From NCBI RefSeq assembly GCF_964656455.1, contig NC_135719.1, positions 73,644,283-73,708,282 on the forward strand: 64,000 nt of DNA, given 5' to 3'. Shown here in pieces: positions 1 through 11,294 of this stretch. The first letter of the stretch is position 1, and each line of letters opens with the position of its first letter. Origin of the DNA: Halichoerus grypus. Taxonomy: Eukaryota > Chordata > Mammalia > Carnivora > Phocidae. Under the pieces are notes generated by a model. That model worked only from the letters and a program-made list of their open reading frames with translations, made no database searches and was not told the origin of the DNA. The translations under genes were made by a program, and so were the position numbers.

Positions 1-883
1 AAGCAAAATTAATGGATGAAGCAGGTGCATACATTGTTTTAATTAACAACAGCTGTGTATAGCAATATTATAGGAGCTTATTATGGCATCATTTATTAAG
101 AATATGTTACCAATGCATTTTATAACATGCATTATAAAAAGTTATTAAAGGATATGACTACATCTTAGAATCATTCAATAAATATTAATAAAGCATTTAT
201 GATTGTGCCCTTAATTTAAAATGCTATCATTATCTTTCAAGCATCAAGTGCCAACAAGCCATTCCTGACCACATCAATGGTAGTAGTGATTAGGAGTTTC
301 CCTGAGTATGTGTTAAACATCCTCCCCCTTTATTAGTTTGGAAATACCCACCTTCTAAATGGTAGCTCCTCAATCTCTCTGTGTTCTCTGAATTTCAGTA
401 GGAAAAAAGAAAAAAAGAAACTTAATTCCCCCAAATCTTACCTACTGAGTTTGAAACTGCAGCTACTTGTAACTCATGTATTAGATACTGACTGTGGTTG
501 ACTCTTCCATGCCATATGTAAGGAAGGTGTGGTCAATTTTCTTTTAATTCTGTTTTTTACATTACCATATATATTTATTGAAAAAGAATATTTTTCTTAA
601 GGCCCGGTGGGATCCCATAGCTCATTAATTGCTTTGAAACCTCATCAGTCAGCTTGCAATTTGCTATTAGGTAACAGTGCTGAGTGGAGTGGCTCAAAAC
701 AGGGCCATTTATTTCAATTAATCATTTGTTTTATGCAATATCAGTTTGGAAAAATAATAGTAAGGAGTCTTCCCTAGATGAATGTGCTGAAAATAGATGT
801 AACGTTTTTTAAATTAGAGACTCTTGGATAAATCAATGAAAAATTCTGAAACATGTTTCCTTTAAAACACAGAGAATTCAGTG
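1..883. other. Unassigned AT-rich DNA
   Basis: There is no credible open reading frame and no repeat family that I recognise. The stretch is ordinary AT-rich mammalian non-coding DNA that ends where an old L1 3' end begins. Confidence 0.6.
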
Positions 884-1157
884 GAATTTAAGAAACAAAA
901 CAGGATCATAGGGGAAGGGAGGGAAAAATAAAACAAGATGAAATCAAAAAGGGAGACAAACCATAAGAGATGCTTAATCATAGAAAACAAACTGAGGGTT
1001 GCTGGAGGGGAAGAGGGTGGGGAAATGGGGTAGCTGGGTGATGGACATTAAGGAGGGCACGTGATATAATGAGCACTGGGTATTATATAAGACAGGTGAA
1101 TCACTGAACTCTACCTCTAAAACTAATAATACACTATATGTTAATTAATTGAATTTA
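884..1157 (+). mobile_element. L1: Old L1 3'-end fragment, left part (host of the full-length L1)
   Basis: The sequence matches the carnivore L1 3' UTR as seen again at 32938-33210: a purine-rich run with 'GGATCATAGGGGAAGGGAGG', then 'GAGACAAACCATAAGAGA', 'CTGGGTGATGGACATTAAGG', and an A-rich end. Its tail is cut after 'TTAATTAATTGAATTTA' by the full-length L1 and resumes at 7879, so this element is older than the one inside it. It is strongly 5'-truncated and carries no coding sequence. Confidence 0.88.
1142..1157. repeat. Target-site duplication, left copy
   Basis: The 16-bp sequence TAATTAATTGAATTTA recurs exactly at 7863-7878 and brackets the minus-strand full-length L1. The left copy abuts the element's T-rich (antisense poly-A) end. 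The site reads GAATTT/AAATAA, a reasonable L1-endonuclease target. Confidence 0.93.
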
Positions 1158-1621
1158 TTTATTTATTTATTTTTTATTATGTTATGTTAATCACCACACA
1201 ACACATCATTAGTATTTGATGTAGGGTTCCATGATTCATTGTTTGCATATAACACCCAGTGCTCCATGCAGTAAGTGCCCTCTTTAATACCCATCACCAG
1301 GCTAACCCCCCCACCCCCCTCCCCTCTAGAACCCTGTTTCTCAGAGTCCATAGTCTCTCATGGTTCGTCTCCCCCTTCGATTTCCCCCCCTTCATTTTTC
1401 CCTTCCTGCTATCTTCTTCTTTTCTTTTTTTAACATATATTATTTGTTTCAGAGGTACAGGTCTGTGATTCAACAGTCTTACACGATTCAACAGTCTTAC
1501 ACAATTCACAGTGCTCACCATAGCACATACCCTCCCCAATGTCTATCACCCAGCCACCCCATCCTTCCCACCCCCCACCACTCAAGCAACCCTCAGTTTG
1601 TTTCCTGAGATTAAGAAATCC
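1158..1621 (-). other. L1 3' UTR, two tandem modules
   Basis: Read on the minus strand, a proximal module (about 1621-1437) ends in an internal A-rich tract (about 1436-1412) and is followed by a second, related module (about 1411-1176) and then the terminal tail. Both modules share purine-rich motifs and a 'GGTGATGG' block. An 18-bp tandem duplication lies at 1467-1484 and 1485-1502. Compared with the copy at 46930-48940, the proximal module lacks roughly 90 bp. Confidence 0.75.
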
Positions 1622-4600
1622 TCATGTCAGTGAGGTCATATGATACATGTCTTTCTCTGATTGACTTATTTCGCTCAGCATAATACCCTCCAGTTCCATC
1701 CACGTTGTTGCAAACAGCAAGATTTCATTCCTTTTGATGGCTGCATAATATTCCATTGTATATATATACCACATCTTCTTTATCCATTCATCAGTTGATG
1801 GACATCTTGGCTCTTTCCATAGTTTGGCTATTGTGGACATTGCTGCTATAAACATCAGGGTGCATGTACCCCTTTGGATCCCTACATTTGTATCTTTGGG
1901 GTAAATACCCAGTAGGGCAATTATTGGGTCATATGGTAACTCTATTTTCAACTTTTTCAGGAGCCTCCATACTGTTTTCCAGAGTGGCTGCACCAGCTTG
2001 CATTCCCACCAACAGTGTAGGAGGGTTCCCCTTTCTCCACCTCCCCGCCAACATCTGTCGTTTCCTGACTTGTCAATTTTAGCCATTCTGACTGGTGTGA
2101 GGTGGTATCTCATTGAAGTTTTGATTTGGATTTCCCTGATGCTGAGCGATGTTGAGCACTTTTTGATGTGTCTGTTGGCCATTTGGATGTCTTCTTTGGA
2201 AAAATGTCTGTTCATGTCTTCTGCCCATTTCTTGATTGGATCATTTGTTCTTTGGGTGTTGAGTTTGATGAGTTCTTTATAGATTTTGGATACTAGCCCT
2301 TTTTATCTGATCTGTCATTTGCAAATATCTTCTCCCATTCTGTCGGTTGTGTTTTGGTTTTGTTGACTGTTTCTTTTGCTGTGCAAAAGCTTTTTATCTT
2401 GATGAAGTCCCAATAGTTCATTTTTGCCCTTGCTTCCCTTGCCTTTGGCGATGTTTCTAGGAAGAAGTTACTGCAGCTAAGGTTGAAGACATTGCTGCCT
2501 GTGTTCTCCTTTAGGATTTTGATGGACTCCTGTCTCACATTGAGGTCTTTCAACCATTTGGAGTCTATTTTTGTGTGTGGTGTAAGGAAATGGTCCAGTT
2601 TCATTCTTCTGCATGTGGCTGTCCAATTTTCCCAACACCATTTGTTGAAGAGACTGCCTTTTTTCCATTGGACATTCTTCCCTGCTTTGTCGAAGATTAG
2701 TTGACCATAGAGTTGAGGGTCCATTTCTGGGCTGTTTATTCTGTTCCATTGATCTATGTGTCTGTTTTTGTGCCGGTACCATATGTCTTGATGATGACAG
2801 CTTTGTAATAGAGCTTGAAGTCCAGAATTGTGATGCCACCAGCTTTGCTTTTCTTTTTCAACATTCCTCTGGCTATTCGGGGTCTTTTCTGGTTCCATAC
2901 AAATTTTAGGATTATTTGCTCCATTTCTTTGAAAAAAGTTGATCGTATTTTGATAGGGATTGCATTGGGTGTGTAGATTGCTCTAGGTAGCATTGACATC
3001 TTCACAGTATTTCTTCTTCCAGTCCATGAGCATGGAACGTTTTTCCATTTCTTTGGGTCTTCTTCAATTTCTTTCATGAATATTCTGTAGTTTTCTGAGT
3101 ACAGATTCTTTGCCTCTTTGGTTAGATTTGTTCCTAGGTATCTTATGGTTTTGGGTGCAATTGTAAATGGGATCGACTCCTTAATTTCTCTTCCTTTTGT
3201 CTTGTTGTTGGTGTATAGGAATGCCACTGATTTCTGTGCATTGATTTTATATCTTGCCACTTTACTGAATTCCTGTATGAGTTCTAGGAGTTTTGGGGTG
3301 GAGTCTTTTGGGTTTTCCACATAAAGTATCATATCATCTGCAAAGAGTGAGAGTTTGACTTCTTCCTTGCCGATTTGGATGCCTTTTATTTCTTTTTGTT
3401 GTCTGATTGCTGTGGCTAGGACTTCTAGTACTATGTTGAATAGCAGTGGTGATAGTGGACATCCCTGACGCGTTCCTGACCTTAGGGGGAAGCTCTCAGT
3501 TTTTCCCCATTGAGAATGATATTCGCTGTGGGTTTTTCATAGATGGCTTTTATGATATTGAGGTATGTACCCTCTATGCCTATACTCTGAAGAGTTTTGA
3601 TCAAGAAAGGATGCTGTACTTTGTCAAATGCTTTTTCTGCATCTATTGAGAGGTTCATATGATTCTTGTTCTTTCTTTTGTTAATGTATTGTATCACATC
3701 AATTGATTTGCGGATGTTGAACCAACCTTGCAGCCCAGGGATAAATCCCACTTGGTCGTGGTGAATAATCCTTTTAATGTACTGTTGGATCCTATTGGCT
3801 CATATTTTGGTGAGAATTTTTGCATCCATGTTCATCAAGGATATTGGTCTGTAATTCTCCTTTTTGATAGGGTCTTTGTCTGGTTTTGGGATCAAGGTAA
3901 TGGTGGCCTGATAAAACAAGTTTGGAAGTTTTCCTTCCATTTCTATTTTTTGGAACAGTTTCAGAAGAATAGGTATTAATTCTTCTTTAAATGTTTGGCA
4001 GAATTCCCCTGGGAAGCCATCTGGCCCTGGGCTTTTGTTTATTGGGAGATTTTTGATGACTGCTTCAATTTCCTTAGTGGTTATAGGTCTGTTCAGGTGT
4101 TCTATTTCTTCCTGGTTCAGTTTTGGTAGTTGATACATATCTAGTAATGCATCCATTTCTTCCAGATTATCTAATTTGCTGGCATAGAGTTGCTCATAAT
4201 ATGTTCTTATAATTGTTTGTATTTCTTTGGTGTTGGTTGTGATCTGTCCATTTTCATTCATGATTTTGTTGATTTGGGTCATTTCTCTTTTCTTTTTGAT
4301 AAGTCTGGCCAGGGGTTTATCAATCTTGTTAATTCTTTCAAAGAACCAGCTCCTAGTTTCGTTGATCTGTGCTACTGTTCTTTTGGTTTCTATTTCATTG
4401 ATTTCTGCTCTGATCTTTATTATTTCTCTTCTCCTGATAGGTTTAGGCTTTATTTGCTGTTCTTTCTCCAGCTCCTTTAGGTGTAGGGTTAGGTTGTGTA
4501 TTTGAGACCTTTCTCATTTCTTGAGAAAGGCTTGTATTGCTATATACTTTCCTCTTAGGACTGCCTTTGCTGCATCCCAAAGATTTTGAACAGTTGTGTT

Positions 4601-5437
4601 TTCATTTTCATTGGTTTCCATGAATTTTTTTAATTCTTCTTTAATTTCCTGGTTGACCCATTCATTCTTTAGTAGGATGCTCTTTAGTCTCCATGTATTT
4701 GAGTTCCTTCCAACTTTCCTCTTGTGATTGAGTTCTAGTTTCAAAGCATTGTGGTCTGTAAATAGGCAGGGAATGATCCTGATCTTTTGGTACCGGTTGA
4801 GACCTGATTTGTGACCTAGGATGTGATCGATTCTGGAGAATGTTCCATGGGCACTAGAGAAGAATGTGTATTCTGTTGCTTTGGGATGGAATGTTCTGAA
4901 TATATCTGTGAAGTCCATTTGGTCCAGTATGTCATTTAAAGTCTTTATTTCCTTGTTGATCTTTTGCTTAGATGATCTGTCCATTTCAGTGAGGAAGGTG
5001 TTAAAGTCCCCCACTATTACTTTATTGTTGTCGATGTGTTTCTTTGCTTTTGTTATTAATTGCCTTATATAATTGGCTGCTCCCATGTTAGGGGCATAGA
5101 TATTTACAGTTGTTAGATCTTCTTGTTGGATAGACCCTTTAAGTAGGATATAGTGTCCTTCCTCATCTCTTATTACAGTCTTTGCTTTAAAATCTAATTT
5201 GTCTGCTATAAGGATTGACACCCCAGCTTTCTTTTGGTGTCCATTAGCATGGTAAATGGTTTTCCACCCCCTCACTTTCAATCTGGGGGTGTCTTTGGGT
5301 CTAAAATGAGTCTCTTGCAGACAGCATATCAATGGGTCTTGTTTTTTTATCCAATCTGATACCCTGTGTCTTTTGATTGGGGCATTTAGCCCATTTACAT
5401 TCAGGGTAACTATTGAAAGATATGAATTCAGTGCCAT
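1622..5437 (-). pseudogene. ORF2p: L1 ORF2 (endonuclease and reverse transcriptase), broken
   Basis: ORF2p nicks target DNA and reverse-transcribes L1 RNA at the nick. The start at 5437 (MALNSYLSIVTLNVNGLN) begins an uninterrupted 307-codon stretch covering the APE-like endonuclease, with LNVNGL, the acidic residue in QETHF, GDFNT, SRIDHIL and TDHNALKLEL visible. A stop at about 4514 ends it. The reverse transcriptase continues in pieces: 4282-3800 (with NKSPGPDG and a YRPISL box), a stop, 3751-3482, a frameshift near 3480, then the catalytic FADD at 3333-3344. Further frameshifts lie near 2790 and 2300. The last piece, 2215-1622, holds the C-terminal HCWWEC cysteine region. Family members are normally about 1,270-1,280 residues. 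With at least two nonsense changes and three frameshifts it cannot encode a working protein. Confidence 0.93.
3333..3344 (-). other. Reverse-transcriptase FADD catalytic box
   Basis: On the minus strand the codons ttt gca gat gat encode FADD within [16 protein letters not shown]. The two aspartates bind the catalytic metals. The motif is intact although the surrounding ORF is broken. Confidence 0.9.
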
Positions 5438-5518
5438 TGTATTGCCTGTAAAGTGACTGTTACTGTATATTGTCTGTGTTTTTTTCTGGTCTACGTTACT
5501 TCTAGGCTCTCTCTTTGC

Positions 5519-6346
5519 TTAGAGGACCCCTTTCAATATTTCTTGTAGGGCTGGTTTCATGTTTGCAAATTCCTTTAGTTTTTGTTTGTCCTGGAAGCTT
5601 TTTATCTCTCCTTCTATTTTCAATGACAGCCTAGCTGGATATAGTATTCTTGGCTGCATATTTTTCTCATTTAGTGCTCTGACTATATCATGCCAGTCCT
5701 TTCTGGCCTGCCAGGTCTCTGTGGATAGGTCTGCTGCCAGTTTAATGTTTCTGCCATTGTAGGTTACATATCTCTTCTCTCAAGCTGCTTTCAGGATTTT
5801 CTCTTTGTCTCTGAGACTCATAAGTTTTCCTATTAGATGTCAGGGTGTTGACCTATTTTTATTGTTTGAGGGGGGTTCTCTGTGCCTCCTGGATTTTGAA
5901 TGCCTGTTTCCTTCCCCAAATTAGGGAAGTTCTCTGCTATAATTTGCTCCAATATACCTTCTGCCCCTCTCTCTCTTTCTTCTTCTTCTTCTGGGGGATC
6001 CCAATTATTCTAATATTGTGTCGTCTTATGGTATCACTTATCTCTTAAATTCTGCCCTCGTCATCCAGTAGTTGTTTATCTCTCTTTTTCTCAGCTTCTT
6101 TATTTTCCATCATTTGGTCTTCTGTATCACTAATTCTCTCTTCTGCCTCATTTATCCTAGCAGTTAGAGCCTCCATTTTTTATTGTACCTCATTAATAGC
6201 CCTTTTGATTTCAACTTGGTTAGATTTAATTTTTTTATTTCTCCAGAAAGGGTTTCTCTAATATCTTCCATGCTTTTTTCAAGCCCAGCTAGTATCTTTA
6301 AAATCATAATTCTGAACTCTAGTTCCGACATCTTACTAATGTCCAT
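5519..6346 (-). pseudogene. ORF1p: L1 ORF1 (RNA-binding chaperone), broken
   Basis: ORF1p is the trimeric RNA chaperone that packages L1 RNA. The visible start MDISKMSELEFRIM at 6346 opens a coiled-coil-like segment (EFRIMILKILAGLEKSMEDI). A frameshift near 6235 ends that frame. In the correct frame there are in-frame TAA codons at 6182-6180 and 6047-6045. Beyond them the RRM-like segment (RRHNIRIIGIPQEEEEERE) and the C-terminal domain (ending near FANMKPALQEILKGVL) are recognisable up to a natural stop at 5521-5519. An 81-bp spacer separates it from ORF2, which is typical. The true start may lie upstream of 6346. Confidence 0.85.
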
Positions 6347-7199
6347 ATTGATTAGGTCCCTGGCAGTCGGTGCTGCCTCTTGTGTGTGTGTGTGGGGGGG
6401 TTTTTTGAGGTGACTTTTTCCATCTTGTCATTTTGTCCAGAGGAGAATAGATGAATGAGAGAACAAAATGTTAACAGAGTAACAATGACCCCCCAAAAAT
6501 ATACACTAAACAAATCAGAAGAGACCTGAAACCAGGGGAAAAGAAAGGGAAAGAAAGAAAAAAGAAAAAGGAAAAAGAAAAAGATAAAAACAAACAAACA
6601 AACAAAAAACAATATGATCAAATATGATCAGGCTGTTGCATAGATCAGTGCCACACACTAGATTTTGGGCATATTTTGGTTTGTTAGAAGAAAGTGCCTC
6701 CCAAAATTTTAAAGAAAGAAAAACATATATGTACAAAAATAAGGGTAAATATGATGAAGGGATGGAATATGACTGTAAAGATGGAAATTATAAAAGATTT
6801 TATAAAAGGAATTGATAAGATAAGAAGTTGGTTGACACAAGAAAGAAGAGGATTTAAAAAAAAAAAAGGTAGAGAATGTGATCAGGCAGGAGACTAGAAC
6901 AAAGCCATACACTAGAGATTTAGGGTATATTTTGGTCTGTTAGAAGAAACTGTATCCTAAAATTTTAAAGAGAGAACAACTTATATATATATACCAAAAG
7001 TAAGGTTAACTACTATGAAGGGATAGAATATGACTCTAAAAATGAAAAATAAAAAAGATTTTTTAAAAAAGGGATTGATAAGATGTTGGTTGAAAAAGGG
7101 AAAAAGAAAAATTCAAAAAAATAGAAAAAGAAAATTTTAAAAATTAACTTTGAAAGACTAAAGAGTAATGGGAAAAAAGCTATGAATTCTATGTGCATC
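6347..7199 (-). other. A/T-biased inner 5' UTR of L1 with 254-bp tandem duplication
   Basis: On the plus strand this is strongly purine-rich, with long GAAAGAAA-type runs. Two diverged copies of one unit occur with a period of about 254 bp: about 6625-6878 and 6879-7130. Each begins TGATCAGG, then passes 'ACACTAGA', 'ATATTTTGGT', 'TGTTAGAAGAAA', 'AAATTTTAAAGA', 'ATGAAGGGAT' and 'GATTGATAAGAT'. No coding sequence is credible. Confidence 0.75.
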
Positions 7200-7862
7200 A
7201 TTCCCCTAGCACTGGAGTTCTGCCGTTCTCATTGATCAGTAAACTTTGTCTTGACCGGCTGTTCTTGCTGATCTTCTGGGGGCGGGGCCTGTTGCCGTGG
7301 TTCCCAAATGTCTTTGCTGGGGGCAGAATTGCCCTACCCTTGCCGGGCGGGGCTAAGTGATCTGCTTGGGTTTGCTCTTGGAAGCTTTTGTTCCCTGCAA
7401 GCTTTCCGTACAGCTTTGGAGGACGAGAGTGAAATGGTGGCCTCACAATCTCCACCGTGGAGGAGCCAAGAACTCGCGGCCCCCCTCCTCAGGGAGCCCC
7501 CAGAGAAAAGCGGTCAATCACTCCCGTCTCCCCGGTCTCTGGACGCACTCCGTGCTCACCCGGCCTGAGACCGAGCATTTCTATCTCTGGCACATGACCC
7601 CATGTGGAGTCTCCAAACCGAGCAGATCCCTGCGGTGCGCTCCTGTGCCGCTCCTCCCGGGGGAGGAAGGGGAGTTTCCCCGGATCTGCCACTTGTTGGG
7701 TCCCTTCCAGAAAGTGGTCACTTTTCTGTTCAGAGAGTTGCTGCTATTCTTTTCTTCGATCTCCTATTGAGTTCATAGGTGTTCAGAATGGTTTGATCCC
7801 TATCTAGCTGAATTCCTGGGACCAGATGAAATTTAGGTCTCCTACTCCTCTGCCTTCTTGCC
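7200..7862 (-). promoter_or_regulatory. L1 5' UTR / internal promoter region
   Basis: This is the GC- and CpG-richer outer part of the element's 5' UTR, contrasting sharply with the AT-rich surroundings. It ends at the transcription-start side with 'GGCAAGAAGGCAGAGGAGTA' on the minus strand, directly next to the TSD at 7863. In L1s this region carries the internal Pol II promoter. That role is inferred from position and family, not from any site I could verify. Confidence 0.65.
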
Positions 7863-7878
7863 TAATTAATTGAATTTA
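7863..7878. repeat. Target-site duplication, right copy
   Basis: Exact copy of the 16-bp TSD at 1142-1157, at the 5' end of the minus-strand L1. Confidence 0.93.
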
Positions 7879-7912
7879 AATAAAAAAATTAGGCCTTCCC
7901 TTAAAAAAAAAG
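7879..7912 (+). mobile_element. L1: Old L1 3'-end fragment, right part (A-rich tail)
   Basis: AATAAAAAAATTAGG and a following A-run continue the tail of the plus-strand L1 interrupted at 1157. The exact end is uncertain. Confidence 0.6.
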
Positions 7913-8397
7913 AAAGTAGAAAAATTCCAAGACCTGTAAACTGTAGCTATGATGGCTAAGATCTAAAATCAAACAAAAACAATCACAGAATTAACATCGT
8001 TCCTAGCCTTATGATATATAATACAGAACAATGAATAATTAGTATTTAGTTATAATTCTTTTACTTTTCTTAAATGGAGTCCTATGATGTGATTTTTTTC
8101 TCCCCAAAAAAGCCCATTTGCAATGAAGTTGGTATTTCTGGGCTAACCAAGCAAATGTTGACATCACCTTTCATTGTCAGTGGTAAATAAATCTATTGAA
8201 GGCACTATCTTCACTTAAGCTAGGTTTATTCTTTCTAGATTAAATCCTTTAAACTAAGATAGAAATTTACAACAACACTTTTGGCTGAGGAATGCTTATG
8301 AACTTTCTTCTCCCGTCTTAACCAAACAAATCCAGAAGACCACCATGTTTCCTATCTAATAGGTCCTATTCTTAAAGTTTTCTTTCATATAAAGAAA
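7913..8397. other. Unassigned non-coding DNA
   Basis: I recognise no gene or repeat in this AT-rich stretch. Confidence 0.55.
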
Positions 8398-8665
8398 GGG
8401 TAACAAAAGATAAGTGTTGGCAAGGATATGGAGAAATTGGAACACTTGCACATGATTGGTCAATACAAAATGGTGTACCGTCTTTGGAAAATAGTATAAG
8501 GTTCCTCAAAAAATTAAAAATAGAACTACCAGCAACTGATCCATAAATCCCACTTGGGGATATATATCCAAAAAAAAAAAAAAAATGAAATCAGGATCTT
8601 GAACAGATATTTGCATTCCAAGTTCATTCAGTATTATTCAAAATAGCTAGGAATTTGGATCCAGG
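8398..8665 (+). mobile_element. L1: Ancient L1 fragment (ORF2 3' region)
   Basis: The plus strand follows the L1 ORF2 C-terminal region: 'AGTGTTGGCAAGGATATGG', then 'GGTTCCTCAAAAAATTAAAA', then 'TAGAACTACCAGCAACTGATCC' in shortened form, then a 'GGATATATATCCAAAA' block. It is diverged and has no open frame. An A-run at about 8570-8585 lies inside it. Confidence 0.8.
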
Positions 8666-8783
8666 ATAGAAACAGTGTAAGCTTACAAGATGTGCAGATG
8701 TGAGCCCACTGCCTTGAATAAATTCAACTCCATCTCTTAAGGTTGGTACCTAAAGAAAAATGACCCTGTGCAGCAGATTGATA

Positions 8784-9020
8784 TCACTTTAAATTTATTT
8801 TTTAAAGACCTTATTTATTTATTTGAGAGAGAGAGAGAGTGCATGCGCACGAGCAGGGGGAGAGGCAGGGGGAGAGGCAGAGGGAGAGGGAGAAGCAGAT
8901 TCTCTGCTGAGCAGGGAGCCCCATGTGGTGCTGGATCCAGGACCGTGGAATCATGACCTGAGTCGAAGGCAGACGCTTAACCAACTGAGCCACCCAGGTG
9001 CCCCTCACTTTAAATTTATT
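8784..9020 (-). mobile_element. SINEC: CAN SINE (minus) with 16-bp TSD
   Basis: The body is 8800-9004. Reading on the minus strand: a tRNA-like head (GGCACCTGGGTGGCTCAGTT), a CT-rich tract and an A/T-rich tail. The TSD TCACTTTAAATTTATT occurs at 8784-8799 and 9005-9020. Perfect flanks suggest a fairly recent insertion. Confidence 0.95.
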
Positions 9021-9579
9021 ATCTCAAATCTCAGATAGGATCTCTCTCTCCAGGATTGTTACAGTATTTGTATAATAAGTTTCATGCCTTGCTTTCCATG
9101 ATGGCGATTTCATAATTTCTCCTGTCTCTTCAAATGTTCCACATCAGCATTTCACTCACAATCAGCTTCATTCTTGCTTTAAAAAAAAGAAAAAGAAAAA
9201 GAAACAGATAGAGTATCACTTGCTTATCTACCCACCACCAAATCTGTAAACATTTACAAATCTTATTCCCCCTAACAGCTAAGCAAAAGTTTCTCTTCCT
9301 TTCAAGAAAAGTCCTTCTGCAGGTGTGTTGTAGTCATCATCATTCACCGGCTTAGTCTGGCTCCTCTCAGCTGAATCAGTGTTCTCTCTCTCTCTCTGAA
9401 GGGGACCATACCCCATTCCTTTCAACCTGCTCTGCATTTCTCATCTCCAAACCATGCAGACAAACCTCCATGGAACCCCTTATTTTTTCCCATTTATCAC
9501 ACCATTTTTCTGCTCCCCATCACAGCCAGCTACTCTTCTTGATTTCTCCGCTTCCTCATATTTGTTCTCCTGTCATTCT
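9021..9579. other. Unassigned non-coding DNA
   Basis: An A-rich run lies at about 9180-9205 and a short CT run at about 9385-9398. I recognise nothing else. Confidence 0.5.
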
Positions 9580-9720
9580 AATTCAGTTTGGCATCTGCAC
9601 CTCAAGAAAAACAACTTTTGAGCAGGATGCCAGATGCACTAGGACACCTTCTGTCCTTATCATATTCGACCTGTCAGCAATATTCAACATAGTTATTTAC
9701 TCCTTTTAAATATTGGCACA
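9580..9720 (+). mobile_element. L2: Possible L2 fragment
   Basis: A pyrimidine-biased stretch containing 'TGTCCTTATCATATTCGACC' then 'TGTCAGCAATATTCAACATA' resembles the L2 ORF region around the reverse-transcriptase SAFDTVDH block, also seen at about 58170-58220. It is short and diverged. Confidence 0.45.
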
Positions 9721-11294
9721 ACAGCTGAGTTTGAGAACCCTACCAGAAAAATATCACATGCATTCAAAATGCTGTTTGATTTTGACTCCACCTCTCTACA
9801 ATCCACGCAAGAATAACCAAGTCTGAGGCAACTTGGTAAAGTATGAACTTTCACTTTTGTTACACCTAGTCCCTGAAGACACAGCCCAATTAACAACTCT
9901 GACTAAGCTCTTCCTACAAAAATGGAATCCGGCTCTGTAATTCCTCCATTTCATCCATTATAACTTAAATCATTACCTTGTTTCCCTCATTGATTATAAC
10001 TACCTTCTTGGGTCTTGTCCTGCCTCAAAGAGGTTTTAATTGCCACAGCAATTCTTCAGACATATGGCCTATTATTGATTTAGTTCATCCTGAATCTGCC
10101 CTGTGTTCTTAACCAGCCCCATCCTTTTTCCTTTTGGCTTTGTCCAACTATGCCCCCTGGTTTTATTCTGTTTTGTTTTTCACAATCCTTCTTAAAGAAG
10201 AATGCCCCAGTCTGGACATTTACTCCACTTCTTTGTCTACAATATTCACTGACTTATCTAGTACTATTTACCATTTTTTTAATCCACTGAAACTCATTTT
10301 TGCTCATGGGTTTCTGAATTGGACCTAACTTGTAAGGAGTGAAAACATTATTCCTGACATGTTTGGATTTCAAAGCATTTAGATCTCAGCTACTCTTTTG
10401 GTCTTTTCAAAAGTGTATCCCCTTGTATGTGTCAGAGTGATATGAACTTCCTGGTTCTCAAATCCACACTCAATTAGTTTTTGTTCTGGGACACAGGATG
10501 ATGCAAAATTTTCATAAAGTAAGCTTACAGGTATTTTTGCCTAGAAAACATATGTTTAGAAGGGCCACCCAACATTTTCATCTGTGCCATTTTAAGGTTT
10601 TGTAAAAACTTACAAGTAACAAAATTGTTATATGATGCCTAATATACTAAGAATTAATCATCTTAATTTACATCAGTCTTTCAAAGTTACTAAAATGATG
10701 CCTGGAGCTTAAAACAAAACAAACAAACAAACAAACAAACGACAACAAAGAAAACCTCAAATATTACCAAAAGGTAAAAGATAAAAAATATCAAAAAGCT
10801 TGCTTTTCCATCATCTCTTTAAGAGATGGTTTCACCAATCACTTTTATATAGAGGTATGAAGCTGAAGATGGGCATCTGAAAGAAGCATCTATTATAAAC
10901 TGTGAGAATGATTAATCCTCTGGGTCATATATTCTCCCATCATTTGCTCATGGCCAGATTCCTCTGGAGCCTAACGTGAATCCCATTTGTGCTCTGGGCC
11001 CAGAGCACCAAGCTCATTTGCATAATATATTTAGCACTCACTGGATGTGAAGTGTAGATTAATAATCTGATTTGGAGAGTAGTGAACAGTTGTAAAGTTA
11101 CAATTGTTACTGATTTTGGGGTGCTTGAATTACAAATCCAGCGACAAGGAGCATGTTGATCCAAACATGTTTGTGCCGCAGAAATAAATATCACGGAGAT
11201 ACCAATATTCGAATTTAAAATATGGCAGTATTGTCCAACAGTCACTTCCTTTTGGCAGGCAATTCAGTGAATCTGCGAACGTATTCATGCGAAT
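9721..11294. other. Unassigned DNA with an (AAAC)n run
   Basis: An (AAAC)n microsatellite lies at about 10713-10741. The block at 9900-10330 is pyrimidine-biased and could be an old LINE, but I cannot place it. I recognise no exon. Confidence 0.5.

Larger units (their letters stand above)
1158..7862 (-). mobile_element. L1: Full-length LINE-1, carnivore type, with decayed ORFs
   Basis: This is a 6.7-kb non-LTR retrotransposon inserted in reverse orientation. Reading on the minus strand it has a 5' UTR (7862 to about 6347) beginning 'GGCAAGAAGGCAGAGGAGTA', then ORF1, a short spacer, ORF2, a 3' UTR and an A-rich tail. Full length is supported by the start at a typical carnivore L1 5' terminus directly next to a perfect 16-bp TSD. 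Both ORFs have stops and frameshifts, so it cannot make its own machinery. The 3' UTR is of an extended kind shared with the copy at 54233-54599. The insertion interrupts an older plus-strand L1 tail. Confidence 0.95.

Noticed and set aside
7200..7862. CpG island of a host gene promoter
   Set aside because: The GC-rich segment is the 5' UTR of the full-length L1, ends exactly at the element's TSD, and no host exon is nearby.
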